Shown: piece by piece, positions 11,401 through 23,599 of the stretch
Layout: every line of letters starts with the position of its first letter
How positions within the stretch are numbered: the stretch's first letter is position 1
Source of the DNA: Calycina herbarum
Lineage: Eukaryota; Ascomycota; Leotiomycetes; Helotiales; Pezizellaceae
Length of the DNA stretch: 64,000 bases
Direction of reading: 5' to 3'
NCBI GenBank assembly: GCA_001414485.1
Contig: LLEY01000081.1
Location: forward strand, 62,001 to 126,000
Translations under genes and position numbers: made by a program
Notes under the pieces: generated by a model
Seen by the model: only the letters and a program-made list of their open reading frames with translations
Database searches by the model: none
Told to the model about the DNA's origin: nothing

Positions 11401-11855
11401 TGTAACGAAACTTAAACAAACTAAACAAAGATAACTAAGTCTCGAAGGTTAGTATATAGGTAAGAAGTATAGATACGATAGATTGTTTACTTAGAAGTGA
11501 ACTCGTTACTTATATTAAAGATATTAAGTAAGACGATAAGATTAATAACTAAAGTTAAGTACGAAGCTCCTATCTAATAACAGACGTACTAGTCCTATAT
11601 AGAGCCTTTATATCCCCTAGCCGACATAGTCGATCTACCTAACTATAGCCGACATAGTCGACTCGTCGGCTATGTCGCTTACCCTTCCTAGTCACGTGAT
11701 TATAACCAACTTCTAATAGTGAGATCCTAGAATTTCTAAATATTCTTCTATATTATAGATTCTCTTTTATATTACCTTCTATTTCCTAGATATTATATCT
11801 TATTCTATTAGAGCGCTGTCTAGACTACTTATTACGTAAAACGTAATTCGTAATA
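11401..11855 (-). repeat. 3' LTR of chromovirus 1
   Basis: 455 bp, TGTAAC...TAATA (ancestral ...CA). It matches 23168-23594 except for an extra 28-bp segment around 11626-11655 that duplicates a GCCGACATAGTCGA arm. The LTR holds the inverted pair CGACATAG/CTATGTCG. Confidence 0.93.
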
Positions 11856-11959
11856 CTATCCCCTTCTTAGACTAGCGTGTCTCTACGCTTAAGTATAGCC
11901 TAAGAAATATTGTTAAAGAGCTATTAGCTCTTCTAGTTTTAATATAAATACTACTTATA

Positions 11960-12510
11960 CTTTCGAATATAAACGCTAGATTAAACTTATAAAGCGTATT
12001 AATAAATCTGGCGAAGAGATAGCTCCTTATACTCGATACGAACGTTCTAGGCGGAGATGTATAGCTATAGTCTTAACTTTAGAGGTTAATAAATGTTCTA
12101 AGTATATAAGATAGAAGAAATCCTACGACGTTAAGTTACGAAACTAAATACTCTTACTTTCTAACTAGTTCTCGATTAACTAGTAACGACGAAAACTAAG
12201 GGACGAAGAAGAACGGGCCTAGTAGTCCTAATAGGAAGCGGCTGCTAAGGTTCTTTGTTTACGAAAACTTTAGTACTAACTCGATAAGCGAGAATAGCAG
12301 CTGATCTAGTCTAGTTTAAATTCTATAGCTAAGCTAGAGGAGAAAGAGAAGGAAGAGAGAAAAAACAGGGAAAGACAGAAAGAGAAGGAGTATAGAGAGG
12401 AAGAGGCTACTAGGCTGGCCGCTCTTCTTACCTCCGACCCCGCTCTTGAACCGTCTCTCGACCCCGCCTTTCTAGACTTCTTTCCTCTTAATTACGAGAT
12501 ATAAGCAACC
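11960..12510 (+). pseudogene. Antisense accessory ORF: Zn2Cys6-like array plus charged helical region
   Basis: On the strand opposite gag-pol, between the chromodomain and the 3' LTR, one frame reads PYTRYERSRRRC, then NKCSKYIR*KKSY, then EEEEA/K-rich sequence (LRDEEERA, KLEEKEKEERKNRERQKEKE) and ends DPAFLDFFPLNYEI before a TAA near 12505. Restoring Tyr to Cys, the RIP direction, gives C-x2-C-x6-C ... C-x2-C-x6-C, the spacing of fungal Zn2Cys6 binuclear clusters. Four of the six Cys are now Tyr. The rest predicts a long charged helix or coiled coil. It may be a captured or element-encoded regulator; I cannot name a family. Many TAG/TAA codons interrupt it. Confidence 0.6.
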
Positions 12511-12564
12511 CTAGGTTTTAATAGTAGAACTCTTAAAGTTCTCCTAAGTAACGGTTAAGGTTAC

Positions 12565-13580
12565 TTTTTAGTTCCTAAGTGTTTTCTAAGTATAAGTAAT
12601 TTAACTATTTAATTAAATACTTAACTTATCCTTTAATAAGTTTATAGTTAAGAATCCTCTTAACTTCGTATTTAGTATTTAGGTTTACTAGTTAAATTTC
12701 TATAAGTAGAGCTAGTAGTACTCCTAGTAGTACTAGTTTAAGTAAGGATATATAGAATACTAGATAGATGTTTATTATTCTTAATAGTGCTAATTTATAA
12801 TTTAAAGGTCTCTTAACTCGTTTAATTTTAAATAGTCTAAGTTTTTTATAATCTAGTTTATTACTTAGTCTTTTTATATTAATATTTTTCTATACTAAAT
12901 AGACTTTATCCCCCTCTTTTAGCGTTAGCTTCTAACTACGTCGTTTGTTATAGTAGTATATATTTCTTTTGGCTATAAATTATAAATTCTTTATAAGTTC
13001 CTTATATAGCTCTTTAATCTTTAAGACGTGAATACGAGTAAGTTAGTTATCGATAGTTGTAGATAATAGCTCTTAATACACTGATAATTTATATCTAAAG
13101 TTAGTATAAAATAGTGTAATAAGTGTTATTTCTATTACTGAACTATTATAGATAAACTATGCTAAGGGTAGTAGTTCTACCTAGTTATTTTACTAATAGT
13201 TTATATAATAACGAAGGTATGTTTTAACTACTTGATTTATCTGTTTGTTTCCTCTATTTATTTAAGAGTAAAAAGCTATAGAAAGCTTTCTTTTTATACC
13301 TAATCGTTTTATAAGAGCGATCTAGAATTTCAAGGTAAAGAGCTTATCTCTATCTAAGATTATTTCTTCTAGTAGTCTATATCTTAAGACTACCTCTTTT
13401 AGGAATACGAATGCTAATTCCTCGGCTATACTTGATTCTATATATAATACTAGAATTATATATTTTATAAGCCTCTCTATAATAACTAGGATAGAGTTAT
13501 ATTCGACTCCTGTTATTAGATCTTTTAATTTTAGTAATTTAATAATAAAATCTATAGATACTAATTTCTAAGGTATTTAT
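12565..13580 (-). pseudogene. Chromovirus 1 integrase C-terminal part and chromodomain
   Basis: This is the 3' end of pol left of the nested element. The chromodomain is clear at about 12665-12560: YEVKRILNYKLIKG, then VKYLIK and ENT*ELKSNL (a Trp lost at the stop). The integrase lies upstream towards 13580 and continues at 19038. The homologous stretch in the fragment at 48345-50098 is uninterrupted by the nested element and gives the empty site. Confidence 0.75.
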
Positions 13581-13822
13581 TATCAGGGCTTATAGTAAGT
13601 GCTAATGAATTAAACTACAGAGGCTGTCTATATATAAGAATATTCGATTATCCTTTCTAGAGCAGAGTCCTTGCTAACTTATATACTTAGACTACTTATT
13701 CTAGAGTGTTCTACTAAGAGTACTCTCGAAGGTTCTGTCACGTCTATACGTTGCTAAGCGAGGTTACGTGAATACGTCGCTGAAGTACTCCGAGACTTAT
13801 TTCACAGGTATAACCCTTGATA
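13581..13822 (-). repeat. 3' LTR of chromovirus 2
   Basis: 242 bp, TATCAGGGC...TTGATA; ancestral ends TG...CA are inferred from the other copies (TGTCAGG at 56312, TTGACA at 19032-19037). Confidence 0.93.
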
Positions 13823-13899
13823 TTACCTCTCTCCCTGCTCTTAAAGGTAGGTGTCTAGAGCTACTGTGTCCTCTAACTTAGTAGTAGGTTCCTATATTA

Positions 13900-16800
13900 G
13901 ATTTGCGTATTCTGTCTATTTAACCTTATACTCGAGTCGAGTACGAGAGCCTTTCCCTAGGAGCTTCTTTTACTGTTAACCTAGTATTCTTTCTACCTAC
14001 TACTCTATAGTATCGTCTACTAAGATTGTAGGTAGTTGATTATCGTCTGTAATTTGACTAGGCAGCGGATCCGTAGCTGCTAGCCTTAATAAGTCTATAT
14101 TAAAGACATTATAGATACTAGGTAGAGTATCTAGCCTATATATAGACGGGCTAATAACCTTGATAACTATAAACTTAGTAGATCGAGCGTCTAGTTTCTT
14201 ACTAGCCCTGTCTGTCTGTATATTCCGTAAGCTTAAGTAAACCTTGTCTCTAACCTTATACGTAGGAGAGGTATTCTATAAACGATTTACTTAAGTCTCC
14301 TAGTCTTGTTATACCCTTACTATTAATGATTGTGCCTATTCTATAATAGCCTTAATCTTTGCTACTATTGCTTCGCTCTTTTGAATTAGTGTCTTTATGT
14401 TTATAGGTACTACGACGTCTGTTAAGGGGTCGATAGTCTATAATAGGTAACCGTGGCTGAGTTAGAAAGGGCTTACACCTGTTAATATTAAATCCCGTCT
14501 GTTAAAAGCTAGCTATACTACTAGCAGCTAGTCGGCCTAGTCGTTCTAAGATGTATTAATCTACTGTCGTAGAAGCGTCTCTACTTTAGTATTTGCCTGT
14601 TCCGTTAACTCGTTAGTCTATAGATAGAAGGCTATAGAGATCCGTCGTTTAACCTATAAGAAGTTATAAAGCGTCTTCTATACTTGTCTAATGAATTACA
14701 GGCCTCTATTAGATACTATTGCTTTTGGTAGTCTATATAAGCTGTAGTATATAGTAATAAATAAGCGAGCAAATTCCTCTGATAATATAGTTGAGTTATA
14801 AGCTATAAGGAGCACCCCTTTGCCTAAACGGTCTATAAACACTGCTATTATATTAAAGCCCTTGCTTATAGGAAGTAGTCTAATAAAATCGACCGAGATC
14901 TCTTACTATTGCTGCTCTAGTATAGGCAGCGGACGAAGTAAGCCTTGCTTACGGTCTCTCTAGACCTTGATACGTCTATAAATTCCGTAATTACAGATAA
15001 ACCGCTTAACCGTAGTCTGTAGGTTTGGCTAGAAGAACTCCTTTAAGACTATTATAATTGTTCTGTTCTTACTAGGATAGCCTATAAGTATAGAATCATA
15101 GAGTTCCTATATAATCGCGGTCCGTAGTAGCTTATAGTCGAGGACCTATAGTCTGTCTCTAAACTGTAAATCACCGTTCTTATCTACTAAGTAGTTAGAG
15201 ATAGAGACTTTGACTAGAGAAGCGAGGTCTGTTAGAAACACTCTATCTCCTTAGTAGATAGTGTCTATAAGACGTCTGAAGTCCTTATCTTATATCTTTC
15301 CCTCTTTCTAGAGGTTCTATAATTAGTCTATAAACGCTTGCTACGTTGCTACGTCGCTTACTTAACTCCTCTCGTTTGCTAATACTAGTGCTAGCTATAT
15401 AGTATTTCCTTAAATTATTCCGTCTAGAATTAGTTATACTATTCTATAATTAAGACGTTTATCTCCCTCTTCTAGGAGGTCCTAGTCCCTCCTTATTAAT
15501 ATATCTGGCAGTTCTCTCTCTTTGCCTAGGCGGTATTAGATTATTAGGTTAAATTTGCTAAGTATTAACTACTATTGTATTTGTCTTTCGAATAGTTTAT
15601 AGACTGTTATAAAGTACTTAAGATTCTTATAATCTGTAAGTACTATAAACTGTCTAATACTTTTTAACTCTGCTTCCTATTTCTTAAGGCAACGAATAAT
15701 AGCTAATAACTCTTTATTATATATTAGATAATTATATTCAGCAGGTGCGTGTTTCTTTAAGAAGAAGGCTACGGGCTATAAGACGCTATTCTTTACTTAA
15801 GAGAGCACGCCTCCTAAGTAATATCTAGAGAAGTCTGTCTCTAGGACTGTCTCGTGATCTAGGTTAAACTAAGCTAGTATTAGAGCCTCTATAAAGGCCT
15901 GCTTTAACTGTTCGAAGGCTCTATTCGCTTCGTCTGTCTATTAGAAGGATATATCCTTTTTAACGAGTCTATAGAGAGGAGCTATAATCTGTGAAAAGTC
16001 CTTAATAAACCGTCGATAGAAATTCGTAAATCCTAGGAAGCTAAGGACGCCTTTTGCTGTTGTTAGTGCTTTCTAATCTATAATAGCCTGTATTTTAGCT
16101 AGGTCTATCTGTAAACCTTTCCCTACTTCTATAATAAACCTAAGGTACTTTATAAACTATACTTTAAACTCGTACTTATTAATATTAAGCTATAGCCTAG
16201 TATTTTAAAGCCTTTGTATTACCTTATAGACATGCTCGCGGTACTGTTTATAGGTACTGTTTGTAAAGACTAAGACATCGTCGACGTATACTAAGACAAA
16301 GTCGTCTAAGAACTCTTGAAGCGTATGATTAATATACCGCTAGAAAGTGCTAGGAGCATTTATAAGTCTAAAAGAGGTAATAAGCTATTTAAAAAGCTTA
16401 AAGCGTGTCTAGAAAGCTGTTTTCTACTTATCTCTCTTCTTAATCTATATCTTATAAAATATAGTAATAACATCTATTTTTATAAACTACTTTGCTTTTC
16501 CGATCTAGTTAAGTATCTCTTAGATTAAGAGTAATAGATAGCAGTCCTTATAGGTTAATTTATTTAGTACCTAGTAGTTATAACAGAACCGTAGGCCCCC
16601 TCCTAGCTTCCGTACGAAGAGTACTAGCACAGCTGCTAGAGAGTTGCTTACTTAAATAAATTCCTTATCTAGTAGCTCTGTTAGAGTTTTATAGAGTACT
16701 AACAGCTTGTCCTGTGATATATTATAGAGTGGCCTCTATAGGACTGTCTTCTCTAATCCGCTGTCCGTTCGTAAAAGCTTAATACTATAATTAATTCCTT

Positions 16801-18590
16801 ACTAGTATACTAGTAACTTGTTTACTTCTTCTCTATCGAAAGCTAGGTAGAATTCTAGACTAATCTAGCTAGGTAGCTTTGTCTACGAGTTTATATACTT
16901 CTTCTCTACTAACGCTTTACTAATGTCTACGAGGCTAGCTAAGAAAACTTATAGCTTACGTTTATAATCTATAAGAAAGTAGAAGACGGTCGCGCTTACT
17001 TACTTATAGGAGTAAGACTTTTCTAGCTTGCTATAAACTTCTAACCTAGAGTCTTAGAAGAGTAAGCATCCCTTAGTAGCGTTAAGTAAAGCTCGCTCTC
17101 TTCTTAACTAAGATTTTCCTAGAATTATTTTATAGCTCTCGATCTTAAGAACTATGTAAGTATAAACCCGTTTCTGCTAGTAGCCTCTAATATCTATGCT
17201 AAAAGATACTACTTATAATATAGCATCCTCTAAGACTCCTTCTACTAACTATAAATGCCTCGGTGTAATTTATATATAAGAGAGCTAATAACGACGGATA
17301 AAACAGTCTAAAATAATTCTATAGACTAAACACTCTAAATCTACTAAGGCTTGTAAAGTAGCTACTCTATTTACTAAAGCTAATATAAGAAGAGGTTTTT
17401 TATCTATATATTCCTACTTAAACTGCCTCTAAGTGTCTATTACTAACAACTCTCTTCGCCGCTCCTGCCTGCGCTTTCTAATAGAAGCCTCTAGTTTTCC
17501 GAACCCGAGGAGAGCTTATCTTCTTCTAATTCCAGAGCTACTTCTTTAACCTCTGCCTTCTGTTTACAGGCTATATTCACTACCACGGGTCGTCTTAGTA
17601 GTTTATAAGGACATTCTTAAACAAAATACCTAGTAGCTTCGCAACGGATACAGCGGCTAGTACAGAGGCGATTGCTCTTTTCCTCCTAGGACACCTATTT
17701 AGCACGCTTAGTACTAGTTGTTAAAACTCTAGCAGGTGCTAGTTCCTAGTCTATATCCTCTACAGACGCTTTACGGGTGACTTTCGGTCTGTTAGCGATT
17801 TTATTATCTATTCTCTACTATATAGTATCCGTAGGTTGTTTCTAAGAGGTCTGTGGTATTCCTAGGTTTAGCTGGTTCCTAGGCCGGTGTATTCGAGCTT
17901 TGTACGCTCTTAAGCGGTCGTCCGTTTCCTTAATAATAGAGTAGTAAGACTTAAAGTCTAGTTAAGAAGGAACTGTGATTATTACCTTAACTAGCTCGTC
18001 GCTTAGGATTCGGTTAAGAGATAACTTCTTTACGTCGTCGAGCTATGATCCCTCTCCTGATTCTATAAGCAAGGCCTGCTATTCTGTAAAGGCTTCTAAG
18101 AATAGTCTTAAGCCTTAGCAGAAGGATTCTAGCTTTCGTTGTACTCTTTCTTTAGCTTACGGGTCTCTAAATACAAATTCTACTCGATCTAAGAAGTTAC
18201 TACTATTGGCTAGCTCTGGCTTGCCCTGTTCCCGTACCTATACTTCTATTCTACGGAGCGCCTTGCCCTATAAGGATCTGTTAAGTGTCTAAAACTTAAC
18301 GTATTTAGTACATCCGTAGTAGTCGACTTCGATTTTAGCTCGTGTCTGTTATAACCAAGCTTCTAGCTTATCAGAGTCTCTATAGTATTCTAGTAGTAGA
18401 GGAAGAGATTTCCTAGGTTTATTATCGTTGTAGACTATCTGTAAGCGAGCTTTCTTATCCTTCTTTTACTTGTTCGTAATCCATAGACGATCGTTCTCTT
18501 AGGTAGATATTAACTGATTCTGCTGCTCTTAAACATACTATAGGAACTAGGCGGGTAGCTGATTCGGTATACCGCCTTCTTATAGTTCTC
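13900..18590 (-). pseudogene. Chromovirus 2 gag-pol, degenerate
   Basis: Read on the minus strand: gag from about 18590, with a CCHC knuckle CIRCEATRYFV*EC at about 17645-17595 (His is Tyr). Protease and RT follow, and the RT box is YVDDVL near 16290-16270, intact. RNase H and integrase come next. A chromodomain lies at about 14025-13910 (VERILG, then KKLLGKGSRTRLEYKVK). Stops come from TGG and CAG/CAA conversions. The nearly identical frame at 56.6-61.3 kb is the best comparison for reconstructing which changes are RIP. Confidence 0.9.
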
Positions 18591-18599
18591 CTATCGTCC

Positions 18600-18785
18600 G
18601 TAAGTTCTGTAAATGCTATGAAATAGCCCGTAAGTTCCAGTGTTGCTGTAAAGGCCTGATGTGTTCTAGTGTTGCTAAAATGGTCCGATATGTTCTAGTG
18701 TTACTATAAAGGCTCTTAAGTTCTAGTATTACTAAAGTAGCTCGATGTGTTCTAGTGTTACTGTAAAGGCCCGCTGTTTTTTGAA
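18600..18785 (-). repeat. About 29-bp tandem repeats in chromovirus 2 leader
   Basis: Five to six imperfect units of the kind TTCTAGTGTTACTGTAAAGG, spaced 27-30 bp, lie just inside the 5' LTR. They include alternating CTGTAAAGGCC and CTAAAATGGTC versions. The same array is present in the sister element at 61335-61525, so it belongs to the element leader. Confidence 0.8.
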
Positions 18786-18795
18786 TCGAATATAA

Positions 18796-19037
18796 TGTTA
18801 GGGCTTATAGCAAGTGCTAATGAATTGAACTATAGAGGCTGTCTATATATAAGAATATTCGATTATCCTTTCTAGAGCAGAGTCCTTGCTAACTTATATA
18901 CTTAGACTACTTATTCTAGAGTGTTCTGCTAAGAGTACTCTCGAAGGTTCTGTCACGTCTATGCGTTGCCAAGCGAGGTCACGTGAATGCGTCGCTGGAG
19001 TACTCCGAGACTTATTCTACGGGTATAACCCTTGACA
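18796..19037 (-). repeat. 5' LTR of chromovirus 2
   Basis: 242 bp, TGTTAGGGC...TTGACA; less mutated than its partner at 13581-13822. Inside it (minus strand) comes TTCGATTC, a possible tRNA primer site. Confidence 0.93.
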
Positions 19038-22000
19038 TTTATAGTATTAGAGTAGTATTTATCTATCTATAAGGAGTATAGCGGGAAGCCTTATTCCTAG
19101 TATAGGTATTATATTCTGCTATTACTTCCTTAACTATCGCGGATAACTGATTAATATAGTAGTGTTATCTTATTCTCTAGAGAGTTCTACGAATTCCTTA
19201 GTATCTATAAGCGGGTATAGCGTAGTATTCTTATATAAACTCCTTAGTATATAAACTAGGAACCTATAGCTTTCCTTTTATATACTAGTTATAACCTTTA
19301 TATATATTTTAAATCTTATTTATCTAAATGTCGTTTATTACTATAATTTCATATATAGTAGATACTAAGTCTCTATTCTTAAGAGTTTTTAAGATTATAA
19401 TCTTCTTATATTCTTTGTTTCTCTTATATCTAGGTTTTTAGCTAAGAGTATTAGCTCGAGTATTTAATATTCTTTTTATATATTAAATAATAATATTAAA
19501 TCCTTCTAATATCTCTGCCTATCTAGCTAACTATCTAGTTATAAATTCCTTAGTTATTATAAATGTCTTAAGATTCTTATAGTTAGATAGGACTATAACT
19601 AGGTGTTTTACTAGCTATAAATAAATTCTCTAGTATTTTAAAGCTAATACTATAGTAAGTAACTCCTTATCGAATATACTATAGTTTTATTATACTAGGT
19701 TAAATGTTTTAGAATAATATATAATAGGTATAAGTTTTCCCTTTTTATTTAGTTATAGGTAAATCGTATCTACTAATATATCTAAGGCGTCTGTTTTAAT
19801 TATACTTAGTTTTTCTATATTAAAGTCGTATAGAATAGGTTTTTCTATAAACCTTACTTTAATCTTTTAAAAAGCGTTCTTAGCTTGTTTATTCTAAATA
19901 AATTTAATAGCTTTTTTAACTAGTATTATTATTAGTTTAGTAATCTTTATATAGTCTTATATAAATAGATAGTAAAAGTTTATAAATCTAAGGAAGGACT
20001 ATATATCTTTTATATTCTCTAGAGATTTCTAGTTTAAGATGTCTTAGATCTTTACTAGATCTATTTCTATTTTCTCTAAGCTAAATACCTATTTTAGGAA
20101 AAGTATCTGAGTTACTTTAAACTTGTATTTTAAGAGTTTTAACTAAGAGTTTACTTTTGTAAGTTGTTATAAAACTTCTCTAATATATCCTTTATACTCT
20201 TCTTCTTTTTCTAAGAAGATTAAAATATTATCTAGGTAATAAATTACTATTACGTCTAGAAGATCTCTTAAAATATTATTATTTTATCTCTAATATATAG
20301 CTAGTATATTATAAAGTCTAAATAGTATAACTATATATTTATAAAGGCCTGATAGTAAGGTAAATACTATCTTCTATTCGTCTCTGGTTTTTATTTATAT
20401 AAGTCTATAAGCGTTTTATTAATCTAATTTCGTAAATCGTACTATCTTACTTAACTTGTCTTATAAGTATTAGCCTAGTAGTAGTGGATAAGCGTCCTTA
20501 ACTATAGTGTGATTTACTTCTTAGTAATTAATATATACTCTTTTGTCTAGATTATCTTTCTTCTTAATAATAAGTATATTTAAGGTAATTAGTAACTTAG
20601 ATTTTCTAATATATCTCTTCTTAATACCTTCCTTTATATAACTTTCTATTCTCTATAGACTTTTCTAGTTATATAACCGAAGCTTCTACTTTAAGAGGTA
20701 ATAACCTTCTTTTAATTTAATCTTATAATTCTATAAGTAATGTTCTAGTAAAGCTCGCAAGTCTTCTAGGTTCTTAAACAAAGCCTTAAATTCTCTATAC
20801 TATATAGGTATTTCTTTATTAGCTTTCTTACTAACCTGTAGAGGACCTTAGACAAGGTGTCCTAGCGTCTTAGAAGAGGTAGCGCTAACCTCGTTCTAGT
20901 CTTATAGTTATAATTATAATCCTATATAATTATATCGACTAAAGGTTATTATTTAGGCTTTCTAATTAATATCTAGATTATGTTTCTAAATCTATAGTAT
21001 ACTAAGTATCGCTTCCTTACTTTCTATTTTAATAATATTAAATTATATATTTAAATAATATCTTTTAATATTAACTTTTATTAGAATAGTTTACTAATTA
21101 ATAATTCTATCCTAGTAGATAATGTCTATTCTGTCGACTACCTCTAAGCGGTATAGTTTTATCTTCTTAATTAGAATATTTAGCTTTTTTAAAGCTGTTA
21201 GAGAGAGGAAATTACTTGTTACTCTTAAGTTAATTATAACTTAAAGTTCCTTTCTCTTTATTTTCGTAGTTATAACTAACTAACTTTCTTTAAAGATAGT
21301 ATTTAGTTCTCTAACTGTTAGTTAATAGAGTTCTCTCTAAACTAACTTCGTTTCTTAGTCTATGTTATATTTATTCGTCTTTTAGAAGATTATACTAAAT
21401 AATTTTCTACTTTCTAATTCTTAAAATATTACTTTAACTTTTCTAACTAAAGTAACTATAGTATACTAGCCTCCTATTTCTAGTATAGCTTCCTTATTAT
21501 TAGGTAGTATATCTAAAAAACTAGGTTTAGAGCGTCTTATAAAGTTATTAGGCCTCTACTATTATTATAAGCTAGTTTCTTCCTAAAGATCTACGACTAT
21601 TTAAATGTCTTTTATCTTAGATATACTAGATAGCTTACTAGATACTGCTTATTCTAGTCTAGGTTCTTTAAATTCGATGGTTTCTCTTCTAGTAATAAGG
21701 CTTACTAATGTTATTCTATCTCTCTTATTCTAAACTATTTTATAGGTAGTTAAAATAGTAGAGTTGATTTCTTAAGTAGAATATAGGCTTTAGAAATTAG
21801 GTTTCTAGTATTTTATATATATCTATCTATTTCCTCTCTTAAAGGTTCTAATAAATACTTATATCTTGTCTTATTTAAGCTTATATATTCTTAGATTTAT
21901 TTCTAATAAATTAGATTCTGATTCTAATAACTCTAATAAACTTATTAATAGTAGTGATTTATATTCTACTTAAAAAGGGAATTCGTATTCTATTTCTAAT

Positions 22001-23167
22001 TATATATTATAATATTCTTTAAGAAGTAGATTCCTACTATTATTAGTATTCTATACCTTACTATCTTAGATTTTAATTCCTTTGTTTAGCTATAGGTATA
22101 TAGCGCCTGCTGATATATCTAAGGTATCTGTTTTAATCTATGTACTATATTCTCTAGTTTTAAGTTCTTCGTTTATAAGTTCGATTCTTTTAAGTAAAGC
22201 TACTTCTTTTTAGATAGTAGCGTTAGCTTATTTCTCTTTTAAGTCTTTCTTCTTACTATACTTATTTACTCTATAGCTAGCGAGACTACAGTTGTAATAT
22301 AAGTTCTACTTATAACGATAATCTCGCTCTTTCTAGGAAAGTCCTTTCTTTAGTAGGTCTCTGTCTTAAGTTCCTTTTTCTTATATCTAACACTTCTAAG
22401 TAGTATTAATTTCTATAGGTTCTCTATAGTCTTTTTTCCTATCTTTTCTCTAATACTAATGTCTATAACTACTCTTTTTCTCTAGACTTCTCTTATAATT
22501 CCGATTATCGATTTTAATCGTATTATTAGTTAACTCGTTAAGTATATCTAGGAAGTTATCTCTAGCTAGTTTATTCTTAATACTGTCTTTTAATCCTCTA
22601 TAGTACTGCTTACATAAGGCTTTATCGTTCTAGCTAAGACGTGTAGAGTATTATTAGAATATTAATATATATTTAGCTACTAACTCTTTTTATTAGAGGC
22701 TATATAAAGCCTATATTACTTTTTTCTTTAAATCTATATTTGTAAACACTTAGTTAATTCCTTTCTTAAATCTAGTAACAGTTAAAAACAATTCTTAAGT
22801 ACTCTTACTTATAAGGTTTAATACTCTTCTGTTTAATATTTTGTTTTTCTAAAAGTCCTCTAAATATAGCTCTATCTAGTTATATACTACTTCTTTAAGA
22901 CAGGTAGTAAGCTATATAACTTAATTAGTTTTATAAGTAAACTATACTAAATAAAAGTTTAAATATATTAAAGCTTTTATAATAAATTTAGTAAGCTTCT
23001 CTAAGAAGCCGTCAAACGTTTTAGGTACTAGCAATTTCACTTCCTCTCTAATAGTAGTAACTGATACTACTAGTATTATTAGCGCTAGAGGCAGTATAGA
23101 GGTTAAACTCGAGAATAGTATAGTTTTCGATATTATATCAGTAGTACTTCTAAGTAAGTACTTAAAG
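19038..23167 (-). pseudogene. Chromovirus 1 gag, protease, RT, RNase H and start of integrase
   Basis: The 5' three-quarters of the element. A gag zinc knuckle at about 22300-22257 reads YYNCSLASYRVNKY, which is C-x2-C-x4-H-x4-C with three of the four ligands turned to Tyr. The RT box near 20250-20230 reads YYLDNILIF: the second catalytic Asp has become Asn. Protease is expected at about 21600-21200, RNase H at about 19900-19400. The sequence is extremely AT-rich with frequent stops. Confidence 0.82.
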
Positions 23168-23594
23168 TATAACGAAACTTAAACGAACTAAACAAAGATA
23201 ACTAAGTCTCGAAGGTTAGTATATAGGTAAGAAGTATAGACACGATAGATTGTTTACTTAGAAGTAAACTCGTTACTTATATTAAAGATGTCGAGTAAGA
23301 CGATAAGATTAATAACTAAAGTTAAGTACGAAGCTCCTATCTAATAGCAGACGTACCAGTCTTATATAGAGCCTTTATATCCCCTAGCCGACATAGTCGA
23401 CTCGTTGGCTATGTCGCTTACCCTTTTTAGTCACGTGATTATAACCAACTTCTAACAGTGAGATCCTAGAATTCCTAAATATTCTTCTATATTATAGATT
23501 CCCTCTTATATTACCTTCTATTTCCTAGACGTTGTATCTTATTCTATTAGAGCGCTGTCTAGACTACTTATTACGTAAAACGTGATTCGTAATA
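23168..23594 (-). repeat. 5' LTR of chromovirus 1
   Basis: 427 bp, TATAACGAAAC...GTAATA, 28 bp shorter than the left LTR because it has only one copy of the GCCGACATAGTCGA arm. Confidence 0.93.
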
Positions 23595-23599
23595 CCTAG

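Larger units (their letters stand above)
13581..19037 (-). mobile_element. Chromovirus 2, nested in chromovirus 1
   Basis: 5,457 bp with two 242-bp LTRs and a TTTAT duplication (13576-13580 and 19038-19042). The empty site is seen in the related fragment near 48785-48800 (GGTATTTATAGTATTAG). The polypurine tract GGGAGAGAGGTAAT (minus) adjoins the left LTR, so it reads right to left. It is the same family as 56312-61783. Confidence 0.96.
11401..23594 (-). mobile_element. Chromovirus 1 (Ty3/gypsy), with nested element
   Basis: A full LTR retrotransposon reading on the minus strand, flanked by CCTAG at 11396-11400 and 23595-23599 (5-bp TSD). The empty site is supplied by neighbouring TPR units, which read GCCTAGTTCTTTAAACC across it. 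The polypurine tract AAGAAGGGGATAG (minus strand) adjoins the left, 3' LTR. Without the nested element it is about 6.7 kb. It inserted into TPR-CHAT copy B, ending that gene if RIP had not already done so. Confidence 0.95.

Noticed and set aside
16316..16528. Plus-strand frames with similar sequence at 16316-16528 and 59046-59258
   Set aside because: They resemble each other because they are antisense shadows of the same RT region in sister elements.
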